64,000 nt of DNA from a bacterium (GTDB lineage: Bacteria; Hinthialibacterota; Hinthialibacteria; H5-UNCL2), in assembly GCA_015075175.1 (NCBI GenBank), contig JABTUV010000001.1:744001-808000 (forward strand), written 5' to 3'. Position 1 is the stretch's first letter. Each line of letters opens with the position of its first letter. Positions 1 to 8,530 of this stretch are shown here, piece by piece. A model generated the notes under the pieces. The model made no database searches, had not been told where the DNA came from, and saw only the letters and a program-made list of their open reading frames with translations. Made by a program: the position numbers and the translations under genes.

Positions 1-393
1 GCGGGGCGTGATCGCCGGCGCGGGAGCGGTCATCGGCAGCGCCTGCAGGCTGAAGTGCATCCTCTTCGGCGATGTGGAGGTCCCCACCTGGCCTACGTCG
101 GCTGACAGCATCCTGGGTTACAAGGCCCATCTGGGGCAGGCGTGCCAACGTCAGGCTGGACAAAGAGCACCATCAAGATTCGGCTCGGCGAGACGCTCGT
201 GGACACGGGACTCTGAAAGTTCGGCGCCATCCTGGGCGACCATACCGACGTGGGCTGCAATGCGGTGCTTAATCCCGGTTCCATCGTGGGGCGGGGAAGC
301 GTGATCTACTCGGGAGTCTCCTTCCGTGGGATATGTCCCGCCGGCAGCATCGTCAAGCTGCGGCAGGCGCAGGAGGTCGTCGGGCGGCAGTAG
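1..393 (+). pseudogene. C-terminal fragment of a left-handed beta-helix sugar-phosphate nucleotidyl/acyltransferase
   Basis: Only the end of this gene is in the window, and it is broken. Read across frames it gives hexapeptide-like segments: GVIAGAGAVIG, DSILGYKAHLG, KIRLGETLVDTGL, then KFGAILGDHTDVGCNAVL and GSIVGRGSVIYSGVSFRG, ending VVGRQ and TAG at 391-393. These segments match the C-terminal beta-helix of GlmU/RmlA-like sugar-nucleotide enzymes, which make activated sugars for the envelope. At least two frame changes occur before position 200, and an in-frame TGA stands at 214-216 where an arginine codon is expected (GL-stop-KFG). It could be a true pseudogene or poor consensus sequence at a contig end. 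The exact substrate cannot be told from this part. Confidence 0.6.
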
Positions 394-398
394 GGGGC

Positions 399-415
399 AT
401 GGGACTTATGGGACA
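399..415 (+). repeat. ATGGGAC-type short repeat just after a stop codon
   Basis: ATGGGACTTATGGGACA begins six bases after the stop of the preceding gene. Related copies occur at 28486-28524, 41189-41223 and 55362-55408, each beside the stop of a neighbouring gene and in that gene's sense orientation. Confidence 0.55.
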
Positions 416-424
416 AAAACCAGC

Positions 425-453
425 TTGCACGGGTTGCACGCGCATTTTATGAT
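425..453 (+). promoter_or_regulatory. Putative sigma70-type promoter of the subtilase gene
   Basis: TTGCAC at 425-430 and TATGAT at 448-453 are separated by 17 bases in an otherwise GC-rich intergenic region. Transcription from here would give a leader of about 165 bases before the ATG at 625. This is consensus matching only. Confidence 0.45.
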
Positions 454-624
454 ATTGTCGTTCTGTCGCATGTAAACCCGCGGAGCCACGCAGGCGCGCG
501 GCAGCATGGTTTAGGGGACGCCAGGAGGTGCTTGCTTCGTTTTTTCCGCTTGCATAAATCCAACGTGACAATTCGGGGGCCGGAGGCCCGGGCGCCATGC
601 GCCGGAGCAAGGAGGTTCATTCCA

Positions 625-2905
625 ATGCATCGATTCATCTCGTGGTGGCGGGCGCTCTTATCGACCATGCTGGCCCTGGGCCTGTGCGCGGGCGGCTGGG
701 GGCAGCTGGAGGGCGACCTGTCGAAGGTGGAACCCATGCTGCGCGCGCTGGCCAAGGAGGCGCTGGGCGTTGCGGCGGCGTCGCCCACCAAGGCGGCGGG
801 ACCGACGCTGGCGGCCACGGAGGGCGTCGGGCCGCTCTCCGCCGCGGGCCTCAAGCTTCCCGCCGCGCCCAGCTTCGTACCCCCTGCGCTCCTCTCCAGC
901 GAAGTCCGCGACGGCCGGCTCTATCTGGATACCTTCATCGTGCTGGCGCCCGGAGCCTCCACGGACAACCTTGCCGCCCTTGGCGTCCTCGTCGGCTCCC
1001 GCTCCGGGGATGTCATCACCGCCGACGTGCCTCCCGACCTCCTGGATGAAGTCAACGCGCTTCCCGAGGTCTTGCGCGTGACCGGCTCGCGCTACACCAC
1101 TCCCATGAACGACGCGGCCACCCTGGAGACGGGAGTCCAAACCGTCTGGACCAACCAGAACAACCGCGGCGAGAACGCGCTCGTCGGCGTGATCGATTCC
1201 GGCATTGATTGGCAACACGCCGACTTCAAACACGAATCCGGCCTCTCCCGCATCCAGTACATCTGGGACCAGACGGACGACGCCGGCCCCAATCCGTCCG
1301 GCTACAATTACGGCACCATGTGGACCAAGAGTCAGATTGACAGTACGCCGGGCTCGGTGCGCGAGCGCGACAACGACGAAGGCGCGGGCGGCCACGGCGC
1401 ACGTGACCGGAACCGCCGCGGGCGACGGCTCGGCGACCGGCGGCGGCCAGCCATAACCGCTTCGTCGGCGTCGCCACAAGGCCGACATCTGTTTTGTCAA
1501 AACCAAGTGGACCGAGCAGAGCTGGGCCGACGGTTGCACCTGGCTCTACGACCGCGCGGCCGGCCTGGGCAAGCCGATGGCCATCAACATGTCGCTGGGC
1601 GGGCTCTACGGCCCCCACGACGGCTCCGCTCCCGCCGAACAGTATCTTAGCAACCTCATGGGGCCGGCTGGCCGGGTCTTGTGCATCGCCATCGGCAACT
1701 CCGGCGGCCAGACCATTCACGCCTTTTCCACGCTGGTGCAGGAGACGGGCGACGGCAGCAACCTGGACGATACGCCCGTCATGGTCTTCTGGGCCTATCC
1801 CGTTCAGGGAATGAACATCGGCGTTTCGGTGGTCGAGCTGTGGTATCCGGCGGGTCAGAACGTGCAGTGGCGGGTGGTCTGGCCGATTCAGGGCAGCCGG
1901 CAGGCGGGTCCGTGGCTGGGAACGACTACGAGTACCCAGCAGGCCACCATCGCCAGCGGCCCCTTGCAGAACGTGCAGCTGGAGATGCACTCGGAGATTC
2001 CGTACAACGACGGCCGCAACGTGGTCAACTACGGCTACGTGGTAGTGCAGTCGCCGCAGGCCGGGCCGTTTCTGGGAGGTTATCCCTTTTTCATCCAGCT
2101 CAAAGGCGCGGGCGTGCCGGTGCACGCCTGGCACATCATGCGCGACATGGGCGCCTTCGTCCCCGCGCAGGTCTTCATCGACAGCCAGGTGACGCCGCCC
2201 GCCAAGCTGATCGAGCCGGATGACAACTACACCGCGGCCACGCCGGGAACCGCCGGCAAGGTGATCACCGTCGGCAGCTACGTGACGAAAGTGAATTGGA
2301 CGGATATCGACGGTGCTCTGCAGACGCAGCCCTTCGCCACCCTGGGAGCGATCTCCGGTTTTTCGTCCAAGGGACCGCGACGCGACGGCGCCAGCACGGT
2401 GGAACAGCAGAAGCCGGACGTGACCGCGCCCGGCGAGGCGGTCATCTCCGCGCTTTCCAGCGTGCTCACCCAGCGGCCGCGTTCCGACATCGAGCGTGAC
2501 GGCGTGCACCAGAAGATGCAGGGGACCAGCATGTCTTCTCCCATGGTCACCGGCTTGTGCGCGCTCATGCTTTCCAAGAACTCCAGCCTGACCAACGAGC
2601 AGGTGAAGACCATCCTTCGCACGACGGCGCGCGACGCGGGTCCCGCCGGTTGGGATGGAACCTGGGGAGCGGGCAAGATCGACGCCGTCGCCGCTCTCAA
2701 CGCCGTGCAGGGCGGCCAGCGCACGCCCGGCGACGTCAACAACGACGGCGTCGTGGACAGCCGCGACGCCATCAAAGTCCTCCGCCACATCGGCGGCCAG
2801 GAGACGTTGACCGGCGACGACCTGGCCGCGGCCAATATCAACGGCGACGGCGCGGTCGATAACGCCGACGTGGACGCCATCCTGGGCAAGGCGGTGGGGT
2901 TGTAA
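625..2905 (+). CDS. Exported subtilisin-like (S8) serine protease with C-terminal dockerin, frameshifted
   Basis: The start is ATG 625, with AAGGAGG at 609-615. The N-terminus is a signal peptide (SWWRALLSTMLALGLCAGG). The S8 triad is recognisable: Asp in GVIDSGID (about 1186-1209), His in the HGTHVTGTAAGDG block near 1395, and Ser in GTSMSSP (2522-2542), with the oxyanion segment IAIGNSGG near 1690. A large insert lies between His and Ser. The C-terminus has two calcium-loop repeats, GDVNNDGVVDSRDAIKVL and ANINGDGAVDNADVDAIL, typical of a type I dockerin. The frame breaks near the catalytic His (about 1395-1480), where two to three bases seem missing; the rest of the protein is well preserved, so a consensus error is likely. 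The protease is probably secreted and docked to a cohesin partner; the next gene encodes cohesin-like modules. Confidence 0.8.
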
Positions 2906-2997
2906 GACCATGAACCGACACACCAAACCCAAACGAGAACGGGTGCCACCCCTCTTGACACATTCGGGAACGCGGCGGCGTGTTGGATTGGCTCTGC

Positions 2998-3119
2998 GTA
3001 GCGCCGGCATCTTGCCGGCGCGTAGGGCATCCTGCCCGCACGCCGGTCACTTCCCCAACGGCCAGCGAAGCGTGGGGGCGGGACGCCGCCCACGCAAGCC
3101 GGCGAGACGCCGGCGCTAC
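2998..3119. repeat. Imperfect inverted repeat with GTAGCGCCGGC ends
   Basis: The left end GTAGCGCCGGCATCTTGCC (2998) is nearly the reverse complement of the right end, which closes with GACGCCGGCGCTAC (to 3119). The interior contains further small palindromes. It sits between the protease stop and the next gene and reads through as an open frame, so it could artificially lengthen the downstream N-terminus. Confidence 0.6.
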
Positions 3120-3153
3120 CTTCGGGAAGGCCCGCGCGCGCGCCGACCGTGCC

Positions 3154-6100
3154 GTGCTGCTGCTTATCGTCCTGCTCCTCGGCATGTTGGGTAGTGCGGG
3201 TTGGGCGCAGACCTTCGTGGACCTCACCAACGGCGCGGGCGCCAACGGAACCGCCATCGCCGACGCCAATCCCGATCCCAACATCGGTACCATGCACAAT
3301 GTGCAGTACCGCCTGGCCGTGCCCGCGGGCGCGACCAGCTTGACGGTGACGCGGGTTTTCGCCGCGCCCGTCGTCGATCTCGACCTTTTCTTGAACCTGG
3401 GCAGCCAGGTGACGTCTCAAGACTACGATGCTTCCTCGGAAACCTTTGACTCCATCGAGACGATCACGCTCAATTCGGGAACCACGCCGGCTCTGGGCGT
3501 GGGAACGTATTACTTCGCCATTGCGAACTACACCATGGCCGAGGTTCCCTACACGATCACCGCCACCTATACGGGTGGCGCGACGGGCAAGGCCGATCTG
3601 GTGGTAAATACTTTCAGTTGGACGGGATCGAGCGTGACGGAGGGCAACGCCTTCTTCATCCAGCCCGACATTACCAACGCGGGGCAGACGTCGGCGCCCG
3701 CCAGCCACGTCCGGCTGTTCTTGTCGCTGGACAATGACTATGACTATACCGACGACTACGAAGTGCTGCCGGAGCAGAGCGTGCCGGCGCTGGCGGTACT
3801 GGCGACGGCGCAGGTGCGCTGGGACTTCGCCTTTCCCAACCTGGCCGACACGGCGACGTACAACGTCTGGCCGGTGATCTTCGTCGACAGCCGCAACGAA
3901 GTGGACGAGAGCAACGAGAATAACGTGTTCAAGGCGACCAACCCCATGGTCGTCACGAACGCGGCCGGACCGACCAACACGCCCACGCGCACGCCGACGC
4001 CCACGCCGACGCCCACGCCGACGCCCACGCCCACGCCCACGCAGCCGGGACCCTCGCGGCAGGTCACCATCGGCACGACCTCGGGCGCGGCCGGCTCGGG
4101 CGTTTCGCTGACCGTGACGGTGAGTGATACGCAGGACGTGGCGGCGTTGGAACTGGACCTGTCGTTCAACGGGTCGCTGGTAACGGCGGGGCAGGCGACG
4201 CTGGGAGCGGCGGCGGGCAATTTCCGCGTGCGCTCCAACCCGGAGTCGGGCCGCCTGCGTGTGGCCATGGCGCGCGGTACGGGTCTGTCCGCCGGCAGCG
4301 GCGTCATGCTGAATCTGCCCTTCACCATCAGCGGCGGAGCGGGCGCGGGAACCAATGTCCCGATTACCGTGTCATCGGTGAAGCTCTATTCGATCAGCGC
4401 CGCCCTCAACGCTTCCGGCGTGAACGGGCAGATCAGCGTGACCGGCGGCGGCCCCACGAGCACCTTCACGCCCACACCCACGCCAACGCCCACCAACACC
4501 CAACCCGGCCCTTCGCGGCAGGTCGCCGTGGGCACGACCTCGGGCGCGGCGGGCTCGGGCGTATCCGTCTCCGTGACCGTGGACAACCTCCTGGACGTGG
4601 CGGCGCTGGAGCTGGACCTGTCGTTCAATGGTTCGCTGCTCTCGCCGTCGCAGGCGACGCTGGGCGGCTCGGCGAGCAATTTCCGCCTGCGCTCGAACCC
4701 GGAGGGCGGGCGCCTGCGCGTGGCCATGGCGCGCGCTACCGGCCTCTCCGCCGGAGGGGGAACCATGCTCACGCTGCCGTTCACCATCAGCGGCGGCGCC
4801 GGCGCCGGAAGCAATATTCCCATCACCGTGTCGGCGGTGAATCTCCATTCCATCAGCGGTTCGATTGCGGCCAGCGGCGTGGCCGGTCAGGTGAGCGTCT
4901 CGGGCGGAGCCGCGACCAACACCTTTACGCCCACGCCGACGGCGACGCCTACGCCCACTCCCACCCAGCCGGGCGGCAATACCCCTACCCCCACGCCGAC
5001 CACGCAACCGGGAACCTACTACACCGACATCAATAACGACGGCGTGGTGGATGAACGGGACCTCATGCTGCTAGCTCTGGATTGGCGGCGGGCCGTGCCC
5101 ACGCGCACCAGCGGCGAGCCGGGCGGCGGCCTCTCGACCCTGGTCGGGCGCGTGCTGGACCCCGAGACCGCCCAGGGGCTTGTGGGGGCGCAGGTGCAAC
5201 TCTACGACGTGGAGGGACGCTTGCTTTCGTCCACGCCGACGACCGACGGCGGTCGCTACGGCTTCAGCGACGTTCTGGCGGGTTACTACCGCATTCGCGC
5301 TTCAGCCGCGGACCATATCGACGCGGATCTCTACCAGTTGGTGGATGCCGAGACGGAGACGGCGCGCGATCTGTATCTTGTTCCCGGCGGTCCGGGGACG
5401 GGCAGCATCTCGGGCAAGGTCGTGAGCGCGGTGAACGGGCGGGGTGGAGGCGCCAAAGTGGGTTGCGGGCGGGACTGGGGGCGCTCCTGGGAGCGCCGGA
5501 TCGGACGCTCACCGCCTTGGGCAACGGAACCTATTCGAGTACCGGCGTGCCTGCCGGATGTTACACGGCGCGCGCCACCGCGTCCGGTTACGACGCGGGC
5601 GTCGGGACGGTCCTCGTGTATCCGTCCGTGTCCAAGACTCAGCCCGACCTGCCGATTTCTCAATCCCTGGGGCCGGGAGAGTTGCGCGTCACGCTGACGT
5701 GGAACGCCGCGCCCGGCGATCTGGACCTGCACGCGACCGGCCCCTCGGGCGGCGGACGCTTTCACGTGTACTACAATAATCGCGGCAGCATCCTGGAGGC
5801 GCCGTTCTGTCGCTTGGACTTGGACGACGCGGATGGTTTTGGACCGGAGACGGTTACGGTCAAGCAGCGGAGCGCGGGCGTCTATCGTTTCTCGGTGCAC
5901 GATTACACCAACCGCGACGATGGCGGCAGCGTGGTGCTGTCGCATGTGTCAGGCGCGGTCGTGAAGGTGTTCGACCATCTGGGCCTGTTGGCGACGTTCC
6001 AGGTTCCGACCGGCCGGACGGGAACCATCTGGCGGGTGTTCGAGCTGGACGGCGCGACGGGGCGATCACGCCGGTGGATACGTTTCACGTGGGCGCGCGC

Positions 6101-6172
6101 GACGATGCGGGCGCGTTCAAGGCGGGCGGCGAAGAATGGCCGGGGCCGGTCGGGGTTCCCGGCAAGGAGTGA
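3154..6172 (+). CDS. Large exported multidomain surface protein with two cohesin-like modules and a DUF2135-like C-terminus, frameshifted
   Basis: GTG 3154 is proposed as the start because it opens a signal peptide (VLLLIVLLLGMLGSAGWAQ); the open frame upstream is only repeat DNA. Modules in order are: a pre-peptidase C-terminal-like beta domain (about 3210-3585), a CARDB-like domain (about 3595-3940), a Thr-Pro linker, a cohesin-like module (about 4048-4440), a second linker, a second cohesin-like module (about 4513-4908), a linker, half a dockerin (DINNDGVVDERDLMLLALDW), two carboxypeptidase-regulatory-like beta domains, and a C-terminal part with LTWNAAPGDLDLHATGPSGG as in YfaP/DUF2135 proteins. 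Frameshifts occur near 5440-5490 and 6060; in the last frame the protein ends VGVPGKE at TGA 6170-6172. The protein is probably a cell-surface or secreted scaffold that binds dockerin proteins. Its true ligand is unknown. Confidence 0.75.
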
Positions 6173-6245
6173 CGGCGGGAATGATGGAGCCGGGAGGCTT
6201 GACTTCCCCGCCGCGGGCGGCTATAAATCCTAACGACACGCCGGT

Positions 6246-6318
<73 letters not shown>

Positions 6319-6452
6319 CTTTCCAAGTCCTGCCGATTTCGTGGCTCTGGTTTATCGTTATCACGACGCCCAAGTCGCCCAGCGCCTTGCCCCGAGCCTC
6401 GCCCCGAGTAGGCCGAAGGTCCTATCGAGGGGCGCTGCGCCTGCGCCGTAGT

Positions 6453-6537
6453 TGCGCAGCGTGCTGCGCTCGCCCCGAAGTTGCGTCCGCCGCGGCGGAT
6501 GCTGCGTTGCCTCGTGGAAAGCAGGCTGAAGCCTGTA
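6453..6537. repeat. Intergenic short palindromes
   Basis: The gap 6319-6571 has no gene. It holds GTTGCGCAGCGTGCTGCGC (6453-6471), which recurs at about 52112-52130 and inverted near 53408-53425, and CAGGCTGAAGCCTG (near 6522-6535), the core of the tandem array at 19377-19585. Confidence 0.5.
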
Positions 6538-6571
6538 CGCCGACCGACGCCCGACCGTGGGCGGTGTGTGG

Positions 6572-8419
6572 TTACAGAGAAAGAACAAACTCAGCCAGGT
6601 CGTCCACCTCCTGCTCCGTCAACTTGGAGGTGGAGCCGTGCTTGTCCGAGCCGTTGAAGGTGGTTAACACCTCCTTGATGGTGGCCGCGCGGCCGTCGTG
6701 CAGGTAGGGGGCGGTGCGCCAGACTTCGACCAGTGTGGGCGTATCGAGCGGCTTGCCCTGATCGATTCCGGCGCCGGTTCCCACGTCGTAGGCCGCAAGG
6801 TCGGTGTAAAGCGGTCCCGGATGGCAGCGGGCGCAACCGGCCTCTGCGAACAGCGCCTGCCCGCGCGTGGCGGCGGGACTGAGCCGGCCGTCGATCCGAT
6901 ACGGGCTGGGGACGGGTGCCAGCGAGCGCAGATAGGTGTCCATCGCCGAGGCGTCGCGTTCTTCGGGAACGGCGAACTGAATGTGTAAGAGTCCCGCCCG
7001 CACCGCCGTCTCCGCCCGCTCGCGCACCCCGCGGCTCATGGCCGGGGGGGTTTGATGCGCCATCAGCAGGCTCTTCGTGTTTTTGGGATTGCCCAAGCCG
7101 TCGTTGCCGAGGTCCCAGTTGAGGGCGTCCACGCGCGCCTCTCCCGGATGGCAACTGGCGCAACTCTGCCAATGTTGAAAGCACTGCCGCGCGTCGTGAA
7201 ACAGCATCTCGCCGCGGCGTGCGGGCGAGAGCGTCGGTTCGGGACCCAGGGGAATCGAGCTGGTCCGCCCGCCGTCCGCGCCTCCCAGGTCTACTACCGC
7301 CAGGCTGTCGCTGAAGTACTGCGCGGCGAAAAGGCGGTCTCCGACCGCGACGACCTCGCGCGGACCCACGCCGGGCAGGGGTACCCGCGTACGCAAGCCG
7401 GCGAGGAACGCGAGATCGTCGGGCACGTCCGCGGCCGTGAGCGGGCCTCCCCCCTCTTCGGGAGGCGCGTTGTAGAGCACGGCGCCCGCCGCCAGCCGGT
7501 CCAGTTTCTCATGCAGCCTCGTCCGATCGATCACGCTCAACTCGTGCGTGCCCGCGTGCGCCACGTACAGCCGGCGCCCGTCCGCGCTGCAGGCGACTCC
7601 CCACGGATTGGCGGCGCCCAGGTCCGGCTCGTCCAGGAGGACCGTGTTCACTAGCGCGCGGTCGGCGACGCGGATGACGGAGACGGCGCTGGTGTTCATC
7701 CAGCCGCGCTCCAGCTGCGTGGTAGGCAGCTGGTAGCGCGCCAGCGTGTGGGTCGCGTAAATGTAGGCGCCGTCGGGCGAAGCCGCGATACCCAGGACAG
7801 AGGTACTGCCGTTGGGAAGGGCGATCTCCCCGATGGCCTCGGCGGCGCGGGCGTCGATCACGGAGACGACGGCCGCAGACGACGCGCCGTTGGCCGGACC
7901 GGCGGGAAGAAGATTGGCTACGAAGAGGAGGTCGCTCGGCGGCGCTCGCACCGCCGCCACCGGCTCGCGCGAGACCGCAATGCGTTTCACTTCCCGGCCC
8001 GAGGCCAGGTCGATCACGGAGAGGTCGTGGTTGAAGCGGTTGCAGACAAAGAGCGTCGCGCCGTCGCGGCTCTGGACCATCGCGCCGGGCGTGTGGCCGG
8101 CCGGCAGCGTCGAGAGCACGCGGCCGCGCCGCGGGTCCACGACCCACACGCAGCCCAGCGGGGCGGCGTCGGCGACATAGAGGCGCGAGTCGTCCGCGGA
8201 CAGGGCCAGCCCGCCCGGGACGCCCTCAAGCGCGATCCTCTTGACCACCCGCCAAGCCTCCAGATCGAACACCGCCACGCGCCGGGCGGTCGTCTCCGCG
8301 ATATAAAGCCTCCGGCCCGCGTGATCGGCCGCCAGCGCCTGCGGGGAGAGCGGCTCCCCGCCGGTGGCGGATCGCCCCCACGCGAGAAGCAACAGGCTCA
8401 GGAAAACCCAGCGAGACAT
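6572..8419 (-). CDS. Exported YVTN beta-propeller protein with dihaem cytochrome c domain
   Basis: The protein is 615 residues with a signal peptide (MSRWVFLSLLLLAWG). Residues about 25-375 are repeated blades of the YVTN/lactonase type (RRLYIAETTARRVAVFDL, DSRLYVADA, GRRLYVAHAGTHELSVID). The C-terminal part has two haem motifs, CASCH near residue 418 and CARCH near 527, within a cytochrome c peroxidase/MauG-like arrangement (TPTLVEVWRTAPYLHDGR, and the closing LAEFVLSL). It probably acts in the periplasm as a redox enzyme or electron carrier; the substrate is unknown. The next gene upstream on the same strand also encodes a multihaem protein, and the ccm operon in this window supplies the haem attachment machinery. 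The start codon is preceded directly by a purine-rich AAGATT-type repeat rather than by a normal ribosome binding site. Confidence 0.85.
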   Translation of the reverse strand: MSRWVFLSLLLLAWGRSATGGEPLSPQALAADHAGRRLYIAETTARRVAVFDLEAWRVVKRIALEGVPGGLALSADDSRLYVADAAPLGCVWVVDPRRGRVLSTLPAGHTPGAMVQSRDGATLFVCNRFNHDLSVIDLASGREVKRIAVSREPVAAVRAPPSDLLFVANLLPAGPANGASSAAVVSVIDARAAEAIGEIALPNGSTSVLGIAASPDGAYIYATHTLARYQLPTTQLERGWMNTSAVSVIRVADRALVNTVLLDEPDLGAANPWGVACSADGRRLYVAHAGTHELSVIDRTRLHEKLDRLAAGAVLYNAPPEEGGGPLTAADVPDDLAFLAGLRTRVPLPGVGPREVVAVGDRLFAAQYFSDSLAVVDLGGADGGRTSSIPLGPEPTLSPARRGEMLFHDARQCFQHWQSCASCHPGEARVDALNWDLGNDGLGNPKNTKSLLMAHQTPPAMSRGVRERAETAVRAGLLHIQFAVPEERDASAMDTYLRSLAPVPSPYRIDGRLSPAATRGQALFAEAGCARCHPGPLYTDLAAYDVGTGAGIDQGKPLDTPTLVEVWRTAPYLHDGRAATIKEVLTTFNGSDKHGSTSKLTEQEVDDLAEFVLSL

Positions 8420-8495
8420 CTTATCTTACTCTTAATCCTAATCTTAATCTTGCTCTTAATCGATTACGAGCAAGAGCACGAGTACGATTACGAAC
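8420..8495 (-). repeat. AAGATT-type degenerate hexamer repeat upstream of the YVTN cytochrome gene
   Basis: On the minus strand the sequence leading into the ATG at 8419 reads as repeated AAGATT/AAGAGC/AAGAGT units (for example AAGATTAAGATTAGG). It also contains a small inverted repeat around ATCGAT. The same purine-rich polarity is seen upstream of the starts at 21853 and 38455. Confidence 0.65.
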
Positions 8496-8530
8496 GTTGT
8501 TCGTAGCCGTAAGGCGTTTTACTTCACGCC

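Noticed and set aside
214-216. UGA recoding as selenocysteine in the first fragment
   Set aside because: An arginine is expected at that place in the family, the gene is also frameshifted, and there is no selenocysteine context.
2980-3153. N-terminal extension of the cohesin protein
   Set aside because: It is encoded by an intergenic inverted repeat and stands before the signal peptide.
3970-5010. Minus-strand Gly/Val-rich frames opposite the cohesin gene
   Set aside because: They mirror the PT-rich linkers and cohesin modules; the plus-strand product has recognisable domains.
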